From Shimia_B sp038525525 (lineage in GTDB: Bacteria > Pseudomonadota > Alphaproteobacteria > Rhodobacterales > Rhodobacteraceae), in assembly GCA_038525525.1 (NCBI GenBank), contig JBCBHO010000001.1, positions 1 through 64,000 of the forward strand: 64,000 nt of DNA. Direction: 5' to 3'. Of the stretch, positions 9,548 to 17,454 are shown one piece after another. The translations under genes and the position numbers were made by a program. The notes under the pieces are model-generated. The model saw nothing but the letters and a program-made list of their open reading frames with translations, ran no database searches and was not told the DNA's origin. Every line of letters starts with the position of its first letter. Position 1 is the stretch's first letter.

Positions 9548-9573
9548 AGCCCCGCCAGAGAGCGGGGCTTTTT
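9548..9573 (+). terminator. Rho-independent terminator of gltA
   Basis: Perfect 8-bp stem AGCCCCGC (9548-9555) / GCGGGGCT (9562-9569) with a 6-base loop, followed by a T-run to 9573. Confidence 0.9.
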
Positions 9574-9639
9574 CTTGGGTTTCCGAGGTGCGCTATGCGG
9601 ACCGAAGCGCACTTTGCGATTCAGAGTAAGCTTAGCGCT

Positions 9640-10308
9640 CTAATGCCGATGTGAGTACTCGATCGCCCGCTGCTTCCAATCCTCATCGGGCAAGTGTGTG
9701 GCTATCGAAGGTCGTACCTTCGTCCGCTCCCACCAATCCGATAACGCCGGAGAGGCTTTGCTTATCTGACGCCATTCCGGTGTTTCAGTCGCATATTTCA
9801 AAGCTCCGGCAACCACGATATCCGCAAGATTAAAACCGGCGGGCTTTGCATCCAGATACGCACCGATTACTTCGGCAGCCTTACACATCTCTGGGAGTTG
9901 TGATGAAATCAGAAACTCGTCTACTGCGTCTCCTGCCATGGGATTGAAGAGTCGATTGGTGGCCAGAACAGGCACCCAATTTGGCCAAGCATAACTGATG
10001 GTGGTCGATATGATCTCCCACATCCTGGCCAGGTCAACCGGATCGCTTGGAACGAGTGATGGCCCATCAAACGCACTTTCGAAGTACATCAATATTGCAA
10101 TCGTTTCAGTGATCCGGACGCCATTGTGTTCGAGTACGGGGACCTTCAGAAAAGGGTGCCAACCAACATACTTTGGGTCTTTGTCGTACCCGTCCCACGA
10201 TGCGACTTGTTGAAATCTGTAGTCGACCGCCTTCTCATCAGCGGCCACTAAAGCCATTCTGGTGTAGGTGCTGGCTGGGTAGCCAAATAGGGTTGGCGCT
10301 TCACACAT
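9640..10308 (-). CDS. Glutathione S-transferase family protein
   Basis: Cytosolic GST-type protein of about 222 residues. The N-terminal thioredoxin fold reads PTLFGYPASTYTRMALVAA, then the cis-Pro and glutathione-contact block FLKVPVLEHNG...ITETIAILMYFE. The C-terminal part is helical with FNLADIVVAGALKY. I start at the Met at 10308 because it has GGAG 9 bases upstream and begins where GSTs normally do; the Met at 10347 has no ribosome site. Base composition differs sharply from neighbours: 28 of 60 bases are G or C in 9781-9840 against 43 of 60 in 10681-10740. That suggests recent acquisition. The substrate is unknown. Confidence 0.85.
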   Translation of the reverse strand: MCEAPTLFGYPASTYTRMALVAADEKAVDYRFQQVASWDGYDKDPKYVGWHPFLKVPVLEHNGVRITETIAILMYFESAFDGPSLVPSDPVDLARMWEIISTTISYAWPNWVPVLATNRLFNPMAGDAVDEFLISSQLPEMCKAAEVIGAYLDAKPAGFNLADIVVAGALKYATETPEWRQISKASPALSDWWERTKVRPSIATHLPDEDWKQRAIEYSHRH

Positions 10309-10419
10309 GACCGGCGCTCCGCTGTCCAATGATGCGATACGTAGCATTTTTGAGGGTTTGAGCGAAGCGCTTGGTAAATCTTGGGCTCAAACCAGCCATT
10401 CGCCGCGCTGCCGAAGCTT

Positions 10420-11196
10420 CTACCGCCCCTCGAAGCGCGCCGGGCGCTTCTCGGTGAAGGCCAGCACGCCCTCCTTGAAATCCCGGCTGTCGCCGCATTC
10501 GCCCTGGAGCCGCGCCTCAAGCGTCAATTGCTCCTCGAGGGTGTTGCCATCGGCGGCGCGGAGCGCGGTCTTGATATGGCCATAGGCCAGGGTCGGCCCC
10601 TCGGCGAGGTGCCGCGCCCGCGCGCGCCAGTGGGCCTCGAACTCCGCCTCCGGCACCGCTTCCCAGATCATGCCCCAATCGCTGGCCTGCCGCGCGCTGA
10701 TGCGATCGGCAAAGAGCGCCGCGCCCATCGCCTTTGCGAGCCCCATCTGCCGCGGCAGGAGCCACGTGCCGCCCGCATCGGGGATGAGGCCGATCCGCGT
10801 GAAGGCTTGGAGGAAAAACGCGCTTTCAGATGCGATGACCACGTCCGCCGAAAGCGCGAGGTTCGCCCCTGCGCCCGCCGCCGCGCCATTGACCGCGGCG
10901 ATGGTGGGAATGGGGCACTTCACGATGGTCTCGAGCATGGGGACGTACTCGTCCCGGAGCGTGCGCTCGAGGTCGAGATTTGCGGCGGTGCCGTTGTCGC
11001 CGAGATCCTGGCCCGAGCAGAAGCTGCGCCCGGCCCCCGTCATCACCACCACACGCTCGGTGCGCGCGGCGGCCTTCATGGCATGGGTGATCTCGGCGCG
11101 CATCTGCGCGTTGAGCGCGTTCATCACGTCGGGCCGGTTCAGCGTGATAACGGCCATCCCGCCATCCGCCGCATAGGTGATCGTATCGTAATCCAT
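10420..11196 (-). CDS. Enoyl-CoA hydratase/isomerase, PaaG-like
   Basis: Crotonase-fold protein of 258 residues. It shows the acyl-CoA oxyanion-hole segment GRSFCSGQDLGDNG (about 55-68), the second hydrogen-bond donor region NGAAAGAGANLALSAD, and PDAGGTWLLPR. The Asp in the last motif and the QDLG pattern resemble PaaG-type 1,2-epoxyphenylacetyl-CoA isomerases more than short-chain hydratases with two catalytic Glu residues. No other phenylacetate genes are nearby, so the substrate is open. It lies 60 bases downstream of ccmH on the same strand. Confidence 0.85.
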   Translation of the reverse strand: MDYDTITYAADGGMAVITLNRPDVMNALNAQMRAEITHAMKAAARTERVVVMTGAGRSFCSGQDLGDNGTAANLDLERTLRDEYVPMLETIVKCPIPTIAAVNGAAAGAGANLALSADVVIASESAFFLQAFTRIGLIPDAGGTWLLPRQMGLAKAMGAALFADRISARQASDWGMIWEAVPEAEFEAHWRARARHLAEGPTLAYGHIKTALRAADGNTLEEQLTLEARLQGECGDSRDFKEGVLAFTEKRPARFEGR

Positions 11197-11256
11197 GGCC
11201 GGTCCCTTCCTGTCTCGCCCTTCCCTACGCGGCTTCTCGGGCGGCGGGAAGGCGGC

Positions 11257-11703
11257 TTACTTCTCTTCGCCCAGAAGCTCGGAGAGACGCCGCGTCTCCG
11301 CCTCTGTGAGCGGTGTCTCCGCGGCCTTCGGACGCCGGAACGCAAGCGCCACGCCGCCTAGCGCGAGGATGAGCGCCGCGGGCCCCACGAGCCAGAGCAC
11401 GAGGTTCGCCCCGCCCGTATCAGGGCGCAGCAGGACAAACTCGCCGTAGCGGTCGACGACGAAATCCACGACCTCGCGGTCGCTATCCCCTGCGAGGAGG
11501 CGTTCCCGCACCAGCAGCCGGAGATCGCCTGACACTGGCGCGCTCGACTCGTCGATGCTCTCGTTCTGGCAGACGGGGCATCGCAGCCCCTTGCTGATCT
11601 CCCGCGCGCGCGTCTCGAGCGCCGGGTCGTCGAGCACCTCTCCCGGCTCCACCGCCGCAGCCATGGAGGCCACGAAAACGAGGAGGAGCGAGAGCGCCCT
11701 CAT
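11257..11703 (-). CDS. ccmH: Cytochrome c-type biogenesis protein CcmH (CycL)
   Basis: Periplasm-facing, membrane-anchored thiol oxidoreductase that reduces apocytochrome c CXXCH cysteines for heme ligation in System I. The 148-residue protein has a signal peptide (MRALSLLLVFVASMAAA), the RCPVCQNESIDES active-site motif at about 41-53, and a C-terminal membrane helix (about 98-122) with a short cytoplasmic tail. Its ATG overlaps the ccmF stop as ATGA, which indicates coupled translation. No ccmG or ccmI lies adjacent in this window. Confidence 0.95.
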   Translation of the reverse strand: MRALSLLLVFVASMAAAVEPGEVLDDPALETRAREISKGLRCPVCQNESIDESSAPVSGDLRLLVRERLLAGDSDREVVDFVVDRYGEFVLLRPDTGGANLVLWLVGPAALILALGGVALAFRRPKAAETPLTEAETRRLSELLGEEK

Positions 11704-13661
11704 TCGGCAGGCACCGCCCGTGCGGGTGTCTTGCGCGCGCCGGCGGCCACCCTGAGCCGGCGGTCGAATAGCGAGAACGCCCCGCCGATGGCCATGAGGA
11801 TTGAGCCCGCCCAGATCCAGTTGGCAAAGGGCTTGATGAAGGTGCGCACGGCCCAGCCTCCATTCGACTGGGGCTCGCCGATGACGAGGTAGACGTCGCG
11901 GAAAAAGCCGTTGCGGATCGCGGCCTCGGTGGTGGGCATACCCGCCACGGGGTAGATCCGCCGCTCCGGCTGCAGCACCTCGATGACCGCGCCGCCCGGC
12001 CGCGCGATGGCGATATCGGCGGTCGTGGAGATGAAGTTCGGCCCCTCGACCTCGCGGACGTCGAGGAGCGTCACCTCGTAATCCTCCACGATGTAGGTCT
12101 CGCCGGGCTGCGCCACGCGGATATCCTCCACCTCGTAGGCCATGAGGCCCGCCACGCCGATGAAGAGGATGCCGAGCCCTGAATGGGCGGTGGCCTTGCC
12201 CCAATCGGCGCCGGGAAGCCGCTTGAGCCGGTCGAGCGTGCCGCCTGCCCGCTCCCAAAGCTCGCGCAGGGCGCCCACCACGAGCCAGACACCGAGCGCG
12301 ATGCCCACGGGGCCAAGCGCGCTGCGCCCCGTCTGCACGGCCCATAGGAGCGCCGCGAGCGCGAGGGTGAACACCGCGAAATAGCGCAGCTTCCACGCCA
12401 CCTTGCCGAGCTTTGCCCGCTTCCACGGGAAGACGGAGCCGAAGGGCAGGATGAGCGCCAGTGCCACCATGAAGGGCGTGAAGGCGATGTTGAAGAAGGG
12501 CGGGCCCACGCTCAGCTTCCGGGCGAAGAAGAGCTCGGCCAAGAGCGGCCAGATCGTGCCCACGAAGACGATGAGCGTGGAGACCGCGAGAAGGATGTTG
12601 TTGGCCACGAGCGCGCTTTCGCGCGAGGCGAGCGAGAAGACCCCCCGCCCCTGCAGGATCGGCGCGCGCCAGGCGAAAAGCGTCAGCGCCCCGCCGGTGA
12701 AGAGCGCCGTGATCGCGAGGAGGTAGGTCCCCCGCTCGGGGTCATTGGCGAAGGCATGGACAGACGTCAGCACGCCCGAGCGCACGATGAAGGCCCCGAT
12801 GAGGCAAAAGCCAAAAGCGAGGATCGCGAGCAGGATCGTCCAGGCCTTCAGGCTCTCGCGCTTTTCCACGACGATGGCCGAATGAAGGAGCGCGACGGCG
12901 AGAAGCCACGGCATGAAAGAGGCGTTTTCCACCGGATCCCAGAACCAGAACCCGCCCCAGCCGAGCTCGTAATAGGCCCACCAGGAGCCGAGCGCGATGC
13001 CGATGGTCAAAAAGAGCCACGCCGCCAGCGCCCAGGGCCGGACCCAGCGGGCCCAGGCCGCGTCCACGCGTCCCTCGATGAGGGCGGCTACCGCAAAGGA
13101 GAAAGTGAGCGAGAGGCCCACATAACCGAGGTAGAGAAAGGGCGGATGGAACGCGAGGCCGGGATCCTGGAGGAGCGGGTTGAGATCCGCGCCATTCAAG
13201 GGCGGGTTCGCCAGCCGCGCGAAGGGGTTCGACGTGAAAAGGATGAAGGCGAGGAAGGCCACGCCCACCGAGCCCTGCACACCGAGCACGCGCGCGCGGA
13301 GCGTGTCGTTGAGCCCCGTGCCCCACCAGGCCGCCATGGCCCCGAAGAGCGCGAGGATCAGCACCCAAAGGAGGAGCGATCCCTCGTGGTTCCCCCAGAC
13401 GCCCGTGACCTTGTAGAGCATGGGCTTGTCGGTGTGGGAATTGTCGGCCACGACCTTGAGCGAGAAGTCCGACGTCACGAACGCGTAGGTCAGCGCGGCA
13501 AAGGAAAAGCCGATCAGGATGAACTGGAGCGTGGCCGCGGGCTCCCCCGCCGCCATCCAGCCCGAATTGCGCCGATGGGCGCCCACGAGCGGCACGACTG
13601 TCTGGAAAACCGCCAGCGCAAAGGCCAGCACGAGGGCGAAATGTCCAAGCTCCACGATCAT
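11700..13661 (-). CDS. ccmF: Cytochrome c heme lyase subunit CcmF
   Basis: Large polytopic inner-membrane protein that ligates heme to apocytochrome c together with CcmH. I start at MIVELGHFAL (653 residues), the usual N-terminus; a longer in-frame start at 13718 adds 19 Arg/Ala-rich residues unlike the family. It has about 15 membrane segments and the WWD heme-handling motif WGGFWFWDPVENASFMPWL, with flanking His residues. The large periplasmic loop (about 500-615) precedes the last helix. The gene is separated from ccmE by the endolysin/holin pair, which is unusual in function. Confidence 0.95.
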   Translation of the reverse strand: MIVELGHFALVLAFALAVFQTVVPLVGAHRRNSGWMAAGEPAATLQFILIGFSFAALTYAFVTSDFSLKVVADNSHTDKPMLYKVTGVWGNHEGSLLLWVLILALFGAMAAWWGTGLNDTLRARVLGVQGSVGVAFLAFILFTSNPFARLANPPLNGADLNPLLQDPGLAFHPPFLYLGYVGLSLTFSFAVAALIEGRVDAAWARWVRPWALAAWLFLTIGIALGSWWAYYELGWGGFWFWDPVENASFMPWLLAVALLHSAIVVEKRESLKAWTILLAILAFGFCLIGAFIVRSGVLTSVHAFANDPERGTYLLAITALFTGGALTLFAWRAPILQGRGVFSLASRESALVANNILLAVSTLIVFVGTIWPLLAELFFARKLSVGPPFFNIAFTPFMVALALILPFGSVFPWKRAKLGKVAWKLRYFAVFTLALAALLWAVQTGRSALGPVGIALGVWLVVGALRELWERAGGTLDRLKRLPGADWGKATAHSGLGILFIGVAGLMAYEVEDIRVAQPGETYIVEDYEVTLLDVREVEGPNFISTTADIAIARPGGAVIEVLQPERRIYPVAGMPTTEAAIRNGFFRDVYLVIGEPQSNGGWAVRTFIKPFANWIWAGSILMAIGGAFSLFDRRLRVAAGARKTPARAVPAE

Positions 13662-13732
13662 GGGATGGATATAACCCAGCCGGGCCCGCGCTGCCACGGG
13701 CCGAGCACCATGTCGCACGGGGCTTCTGGGGC

Positions 13733-14305
13733 CTAGCGCGCGGCGCGGCCCCGGTGCCAGTCGCGGAGTGCGGCGTTGTCCGCGTAGGGGTCGCTGCCTT
13801 TTGAGGCTGCCGCAGCCACGGGCGCCTTAACGGCTTCCGCAGGCGCGACCGTCCGAGCAGGCGCCGGCGCGGCGGGACGCGGCGCACGGGCCAGAGTCTC
13901 GGCCAGAGATTTCTGGAATTCCTGCCCCTTCAACTGGTGCCGCGCGCCGAAATAGAAGCTCACGATCGCGCCGAGGAGCCACCAGAGCGGCTCTGGCACA
14001 TGGGCGAGCCCGGCCATGCGCGCGGCAAACCATGTCGGGTCCACCATGGCCGCCACGAAGAGCCCGATCGTCCCCAGCGCCATGGCCGGGCGCGGAACGC
14101 GGTTGAGCCCGTCGATCAAAACGTCGAACCGGGCGCGGCGCGGATGGGCGAATTCGGCGGCGAATTGCGCAAGCGAGGCCATCTGCGCTTCGCTCTCGCG
14201 GGCCGCGCCCTTCTCCGCGTTCTCGCGGAAGATCTCCACGGTCTCACGCAACGCGTTGCGCCCGCTTCCGAAGAGGAGCCCGAAAAGGCCGTCGATCAGG
14301 CCCAT
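13733..14305 (-). CDS. GTA-type 3-TM holin family protein
   Basis: 190-residue membrane protein matching, by recall of the family, the 'holin of 3 TMs for gene-transfer release' group (GTA_holin_3TM). It begins MGLIDGLFGLLFGSG, has a charged amphipathic stretch, then FDVLIDGLNRVPRPAMALGTI and the membrane segments IGLFVAAMV and LWWLLGAIVSFYFGAR, with a Pro/Ala-rich tail. It overlaps the upstream endolysin gene by 10 bases, the classic phage lysis arrangement. In Rhodobacter capsulatus such a holin lets endolysin out so that GTA particles are released. Lytic activity is inferred from family and context. Confidence 0.82.
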   Translation of the reverse strand: MGLIDGLFGLLFGSGRNALRETVEIFRENAEKGAARESEAQMASLAQFAAEFAHPRRARFDVLIDGLNRVPRPAMALGTIGLFVAAMVDPTWFAARMAGLAHVPEPLWWLLGAIVSFYFGARHQLKGQEFQKSLAETLARAPRPAAPAPARTVAPAEAVKAPVAAAASKGSDPYADNAALRDWHRGRAAR

Positions 14306-14907
14306 GGGGCCACCCGCGCGGCATGCTCTGCTTCGGAGAAATGGTAGCGGGGAGAGATGAATTCCTCCGCCCGGATGATCCAGCCGCCTTTGCCACCATC
14401 GCGGCGCCGCGCGTATTTGCGCGAAGCGGGACGGCGATCGGCGAGCGCGTAGTAGTAGTTGCGCCGCTCGATCCCGTAGGCGTCCACCATGTGATCGGGT
14501 GCGGCGGCGAGCGCGCGCGCGGCGGCCCCGCGCGTTTGCGGCCCGAGCGCGCCATCCACCGTTACGGGGGCGCCCATGCGCCCGAGGAGCCGCTGCAGGA
14601 TCTTGATCGCGTTGGCCCCGGCATTGACCTGCATGTCGAAGACGCTGGGCTGAAGCGGCGCGGGCAACTCCGCGATGCCGGGGCCGTGGAAGTAGTGGCG
14701 CAGGAAGATGTCCACGGCCTGAGCCACGGTCAGGCGGCGGACATCGGCGCTCGAGACCTGCCCATCCCCGTCGAGATCGAGGCCGAGCCGCCGCATCGTG
14801 TGGATCGTGACGCCATGTTTCGTGGCCCCGCCGGGGTCATCGGGGTCGTTCACGTAGCCGCCCTCGCGGGCGACGATCTCGGCGGCGATGTCTCTGACAC
14901 TGTGCAT
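14296..14907 (-). CDS. GTA/phage-type endolysin (glycoside hydrolase 108 with peptidoglycan-binding domain)
   Basis: 203-residue muramidase. The N-terminal GH108 domain carries the catalytic Glu15 in AREGGYVNDPDDPGGATKHGVT, a recognisable motif. The C-terminal half (about 105-180) has the PG_binding_3 pattern VDGALGPQTRGAA and YYYALADRRPASRKY. There is no signal peptide, so export would need the overlapping holin. Family and pairing match the lysis module of the Rhodobacter capsulatus GTA, which lies apart from the capsid cluster. No capsid genes are in this window. The insertion lies between ccmE and ccmF. Confidence 0.85.
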   Translation of the reverse strand: MHSVRDIAAEIVAREGGYVNDPDDPGGATKHGVTIHTMRRLGLDLDGDGQVSSADVRRLTVAQAVDIFLRHYFHGPGIAELPAPLQPSVFDMQVNAGANAIKILQRLLGRMGAPVTVDGALGPQTRGAAARALAAAPDHMVDAYGIERRNYYYALADRRPASRKYARRRDGGKGGWIIRAEEFISPRYHFSEAEHAARVAPWA

Positions 14908-14949
14908 GGTGGCCTCCGTCTGGATCGTGCGGAGGGTGGCGGCGAAGGG

Positions 14950-14955
14950 TTAACC
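14950..14955 (+). promoter_or_regulatory. Possible CtrA half-site upstream of the endolysin
   Basis: TTAACC, 43 bases upstream of the endolysin start. A second TTAA at the 7-base spacing is not present in either direction, so this is only a half-site in the one stretch where a CtrA-responsive lysis promoter would be expected. Confidence 0.25.
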
Positions 14956-15076
14956 GCCGCTGAGGACAGCGCGCGGTGCAGGGCCGGATGCCTCTGGCGG
15001 AGGTACGGGGCACAAAGATGCCGGGGGCGCGCGCGCTCGGTCCGGCATGGGCTGCGGGTGGGGAGCCTAGCGTGGG

Positions 15077-15107
15077 CTGAGGCCCGGCGCAGCGCGCGCG
15101 GCCTCAG
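15077..15107 (-). repeat. Inverted repeat at the ccmE stop codon
   Basis: CTGAGGCC (15077-15084) and GGCCTCAG (15100-15107) form a perfect 8-bp stem around a GC-rich 15-base loop. It overlaps the ccmE stop and has no T-run. It may protect the ccmE message end or attenuate read-through into the endolysin gene. The rest of the 14908-15103 gap shows nothing else I can name. Confidence 0.4.
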
Positions 15108-15547
15108 GTCTCAGGCTCCTGGTAGACCCCCTGCTCCTTCAGGGCGTCGATGACCTCCTTGGGCATGTAGGTCTCATCGTGGCGCGCGAGGATCTCGGAG
15201 GCGCGGAAAGTGCCGTCGATGAAGGAGCCGGTGCCCACCATGCCCTCGCCCTCGCGGAAGAGGTCGGGGAGGATACCCGTGTAGGTGACCGGGATCGAGG
15301 CGCCGCCATCGGTGACGCGGAAGGTGATCGCCTCTCCCTCGCCGCGGATGAGCGTGCCCTCCTCGACGAGGCCGCCGATGCGAAAGACCTCCGTGGACGG
15401 CGGCGGGGCCTCGGCCACCTGGGAGGGCGAGCGGAAGAAGTTGATCCCGTCCTGGAACGCGTAGCCCACGAGCGCGGTAGCGCCGATGAGCGAGACGAGC
15501 GCAAGGGCGATTACCTGCATCCGCCGTTTCTTCTTCAATCCGCGCAT
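15104..15547 (-). CDS. ccmE: Cytochrome c maturation heme chaperone CcmE
   Basis: Binds heme covalently in the periplasm and hands it to CcmF/CcmH. The 147-residue protein has a basic N-terminus (MRGLKKKRRM), one membrane anchor (about 11-30), an OB-fold domain and the heme-binding motif ARHDETYMP, with His123 as covalent ligand and Tyr127 as axial ligand. It lies 16 bases downstream of argC on the same strand, so it is probably co-transcribed with arginine synthesis. Confidence 0.96.
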   Translation of the reverse strand: MRGLKKKRRMQVIALALVSLIGATALVGYAFQDGINFFRSPSQVAEAPPPSTEVFRIGGLVEEGTLIRGEGEAITFRVTDGGASIPVTYTGILPDLFREGEGMVGTGSFIDGTFRASEILARHDETYMPKEVIDALKEQGVYQEPET

Positions 15548-15563
15548 GGCGATGCCCCTCCGC

Positions 15564-16592
15564 TCAGGGGAAGACGGGCGCGAGCATGAGCCCCGCCGTC
15601 TCCTCCTCGGCGAGCATGAGATTGGCGTTCTGCAACGCCTGCCCGCTCGAGCCCTTGGTCAGGTTGTCCAGCACGCTGACCACTATGGCCCGCCCCGGTC
15701 GCCGGTCGCCCACCACGCCCAAGTGGCAGAAATTCGAGCCGCGCACGTCCTTCATCGCCGGAAGCTCTCCCATGGGCAGCACTTGGAGGAAGGTCTCGTC
15801 GGCATAGGCGGCGTCGAGGGTGGCGTGGATCTCGGCGGCGTCCCCCTTCAGATACGTGGTGAGCAAAATGCCCCGGTTCGCAGGAATGAGATGGGGCGTG
15901 AACTGCACCTGCACCTCACGGCCCGCGATCTTGCTGAATTCCTGGTCGAACTCGCCCAGGTGCCGGTGGGTACCGCCCGCGGCATAGGCGAAGCCGTTCT
16001 CGGAGAGCTCGGCATGGAGAAGATGCTCCTTGAGTGCCCGCCCCGCGCCGGAAACGGCGGCCTTCAGGTCCATGATGATCTCGTCGAGGTCGATGACCCC
16101 GGCGGTGATTAGGGGGCGGAGCGCATACTGCCCTGTGGCCGCGTTGCAGCCCGTGCCGGCCACGAGGCGCGCGCTCTCGATCTCGTCCCGGTAGAACTCG
16201 GTGAGCCCGTAGACCGCCTCATCCTGCAGGTCGGTGGCCGAATGCGGCTTCCCATACCACTTCTCGTATTCCGCCGCATCGCGGAGCCGGAAATCGGCGG
16301 AGAGGTCCACCACCTTGATATCCGCGGGCAACGCCCGGATCACCGCCTGGCTCGTGGCGTGGGGCAGCGCGCAAAAGACGATGTTGGCCCGCGAGAAATC
16401 GATGTCGTCGATCTTTTGCAGGGTGGGCAGGCGCAGGTGGCGCAGATGCGGAAAGACCTCCGCCATCTCGCGCCCGGCCTTGCGGTCCGCGCTCAGCGCG
16501 ATGATGTCGATGGAGGGATGGGTGGCGATCAGGCGCACGAGCTCCGCGCCCGTATAGCCCGAGGCCCCCAGAATGATGGCTTTATGCGACAT
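15564..16592 (-). CDS. argC: N-acetyl-gamma-glutamyl-phosphate reductase
   Basis: NADPH-dependent third step of arginine synthesis. The 342-residue protein starts with the Rossmann motif LGASGYTGAELVRL, then FCALPHATSQ and DLSADFRL. The catalytic Cys149 sits in VAGTGCNAATGQ rather than the common PGCYPT, but the nucleophile is kept and the surrounding sequence fits. The C-terminal HRHLGEFDQE and HLIPANRGI blocks are present. It begins the argC-ccmE string on the minus strand. Confidence 0.95.
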   Translation of the reverse strand: MSHKAIILGASGYTGAELVRLIATHPSIDIIALSADRKAGREMAEVFPHLRHLRLPTLQKIDDIDFSRANIVFCALPHATSQAVIRALPADIKVVDLSADFRLRDAAEYEKWYGKPHSATDLQDEAVYGLTEFYRDEIESARLVAGTGCNAATGQYALRPLITAGVIDLDEIIMDLKAAVSGAGRALKEHLLHAELSENGFAYAAGGTHRHLGEFDQEFSKIAGREVQVQFTPHLIPANRGILLTTYLKGDAAEIHATLDAAYADETFLQVLPMGELPAMKDVRGSNFCHLGVVGDRRPGRAIVVSVLDNLTKGSSGQALQNANLMLAEEETAGLMLAPVFP

Positions 16593-16641
16593 GGCACGGT
16601 CCCTTCGGCGCTCATGTAGGAAAAATCGGTCTGAGCCGCAA

Positions 16642-17454
16642 TCAGGCGGCGGCGAACTCGATCTTTCGTCGCAGGAACTGCGTGGCCCGGTTGGAGACGC
16701 GCGCCGCGTCGCCGGTCGTCAAGTAGCCCGTTGCCTGCCCCTGCCCGTGCATCTCCGGGTGGCGGTCGAGGTAATCGGCGAGGCTTTCGGCCACGAGATC
16801 GGCCTGGCTGTATACCCGCACGCCCGGGCCAAGCGCCTGGGCGAATTCGGCCTCCATGATCGGGTAATGCGTGCAGCCGAGGATGGCGGCGTCGGGGTTG
16901 GGCATCTTGCGCTTGAGCGCGTCGACATGGCTTTTCACGAGGGCCTCGGCGAGGATCATGTCGCCCTCCTCGATGGCGTCGACGACGCCGCCGCAGGCCT
17001 GCGCCTCCACATCGACCCCGATAGCGCGAAACGCCAGCTCGCGCTGGAAGGCGCGGCTGGCCACCGTGGCGGGCGTGGCGAAGAGCGCCACGTGCTTCAC
17101 ATCGACCTCCCGCGGTGGGGAATTGTCGCCCCAACGGCGCTCCGTCAGCGCCTCGATGAGCGGCACGAAGACGCCGAGAACACGCTTGTCGCGCGGCACC
17201 CAGCCCTCCTGCATGCGCCTGAGGGCGGCGGCGGAGGCCGTGTTGCAGGCCAGGATCACGAGATCGCAGCCCTCCTCGAAGAGCCGTCCGACGGCGGCGG
17301 TCGTCAGACCGTAGATGTCATCGGCGTCCCGCACGCCGTAGGGCGCATGGGCGCTGTCGGCGAAATACTTGAACGGCACATCCGGCAGCCGCGCCTGGCA
17401 GGCGGCCAGCACGGTGAGCCCGCCCAGCCCTGAATCGAAGATCCCGATCGCCAT
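16642..17454 (-). CDS. murI: Glutamate racemase
   Basis: Supplies D-glutamate for peptidoglycan. The 270-residue protein has the family signature from the N-terminus: FDSGLGGLTVL (Asp7), DSAHAPYG, and the two catalytic cysteines Cys70 in LACNTAS and Cys194 in GCTHYP. Its start codon overlaps the stop of the upstream acyltransferase gene, so the two are likely translated together, linking cell-wall and membrane-lipid functions. Confidence 0.95.
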   Translation of the reverse strand: MAIGIFDSGLGGLTVLAACQARLPDVPFKYFADSAHAPYGVRDADDIYGLTTAAVGRLFEEGCDLVILACNTASAAALRRMQEGWVPRDKRVLGVFVPLIEALTERRWGDNSPPREVDVKHVALFATPATVASRAFQRELAFRAIGVDVEAQACGGVVDAIEEGDMILAEALVKSHVDALKRKMPNPDAAILGCTHYPIMEAEFAQALGPGVRVYSQADLVAESLADYLDRHPEMHGQGQATGYLTTGDAARVSNRATQFLRRKIEFAAA

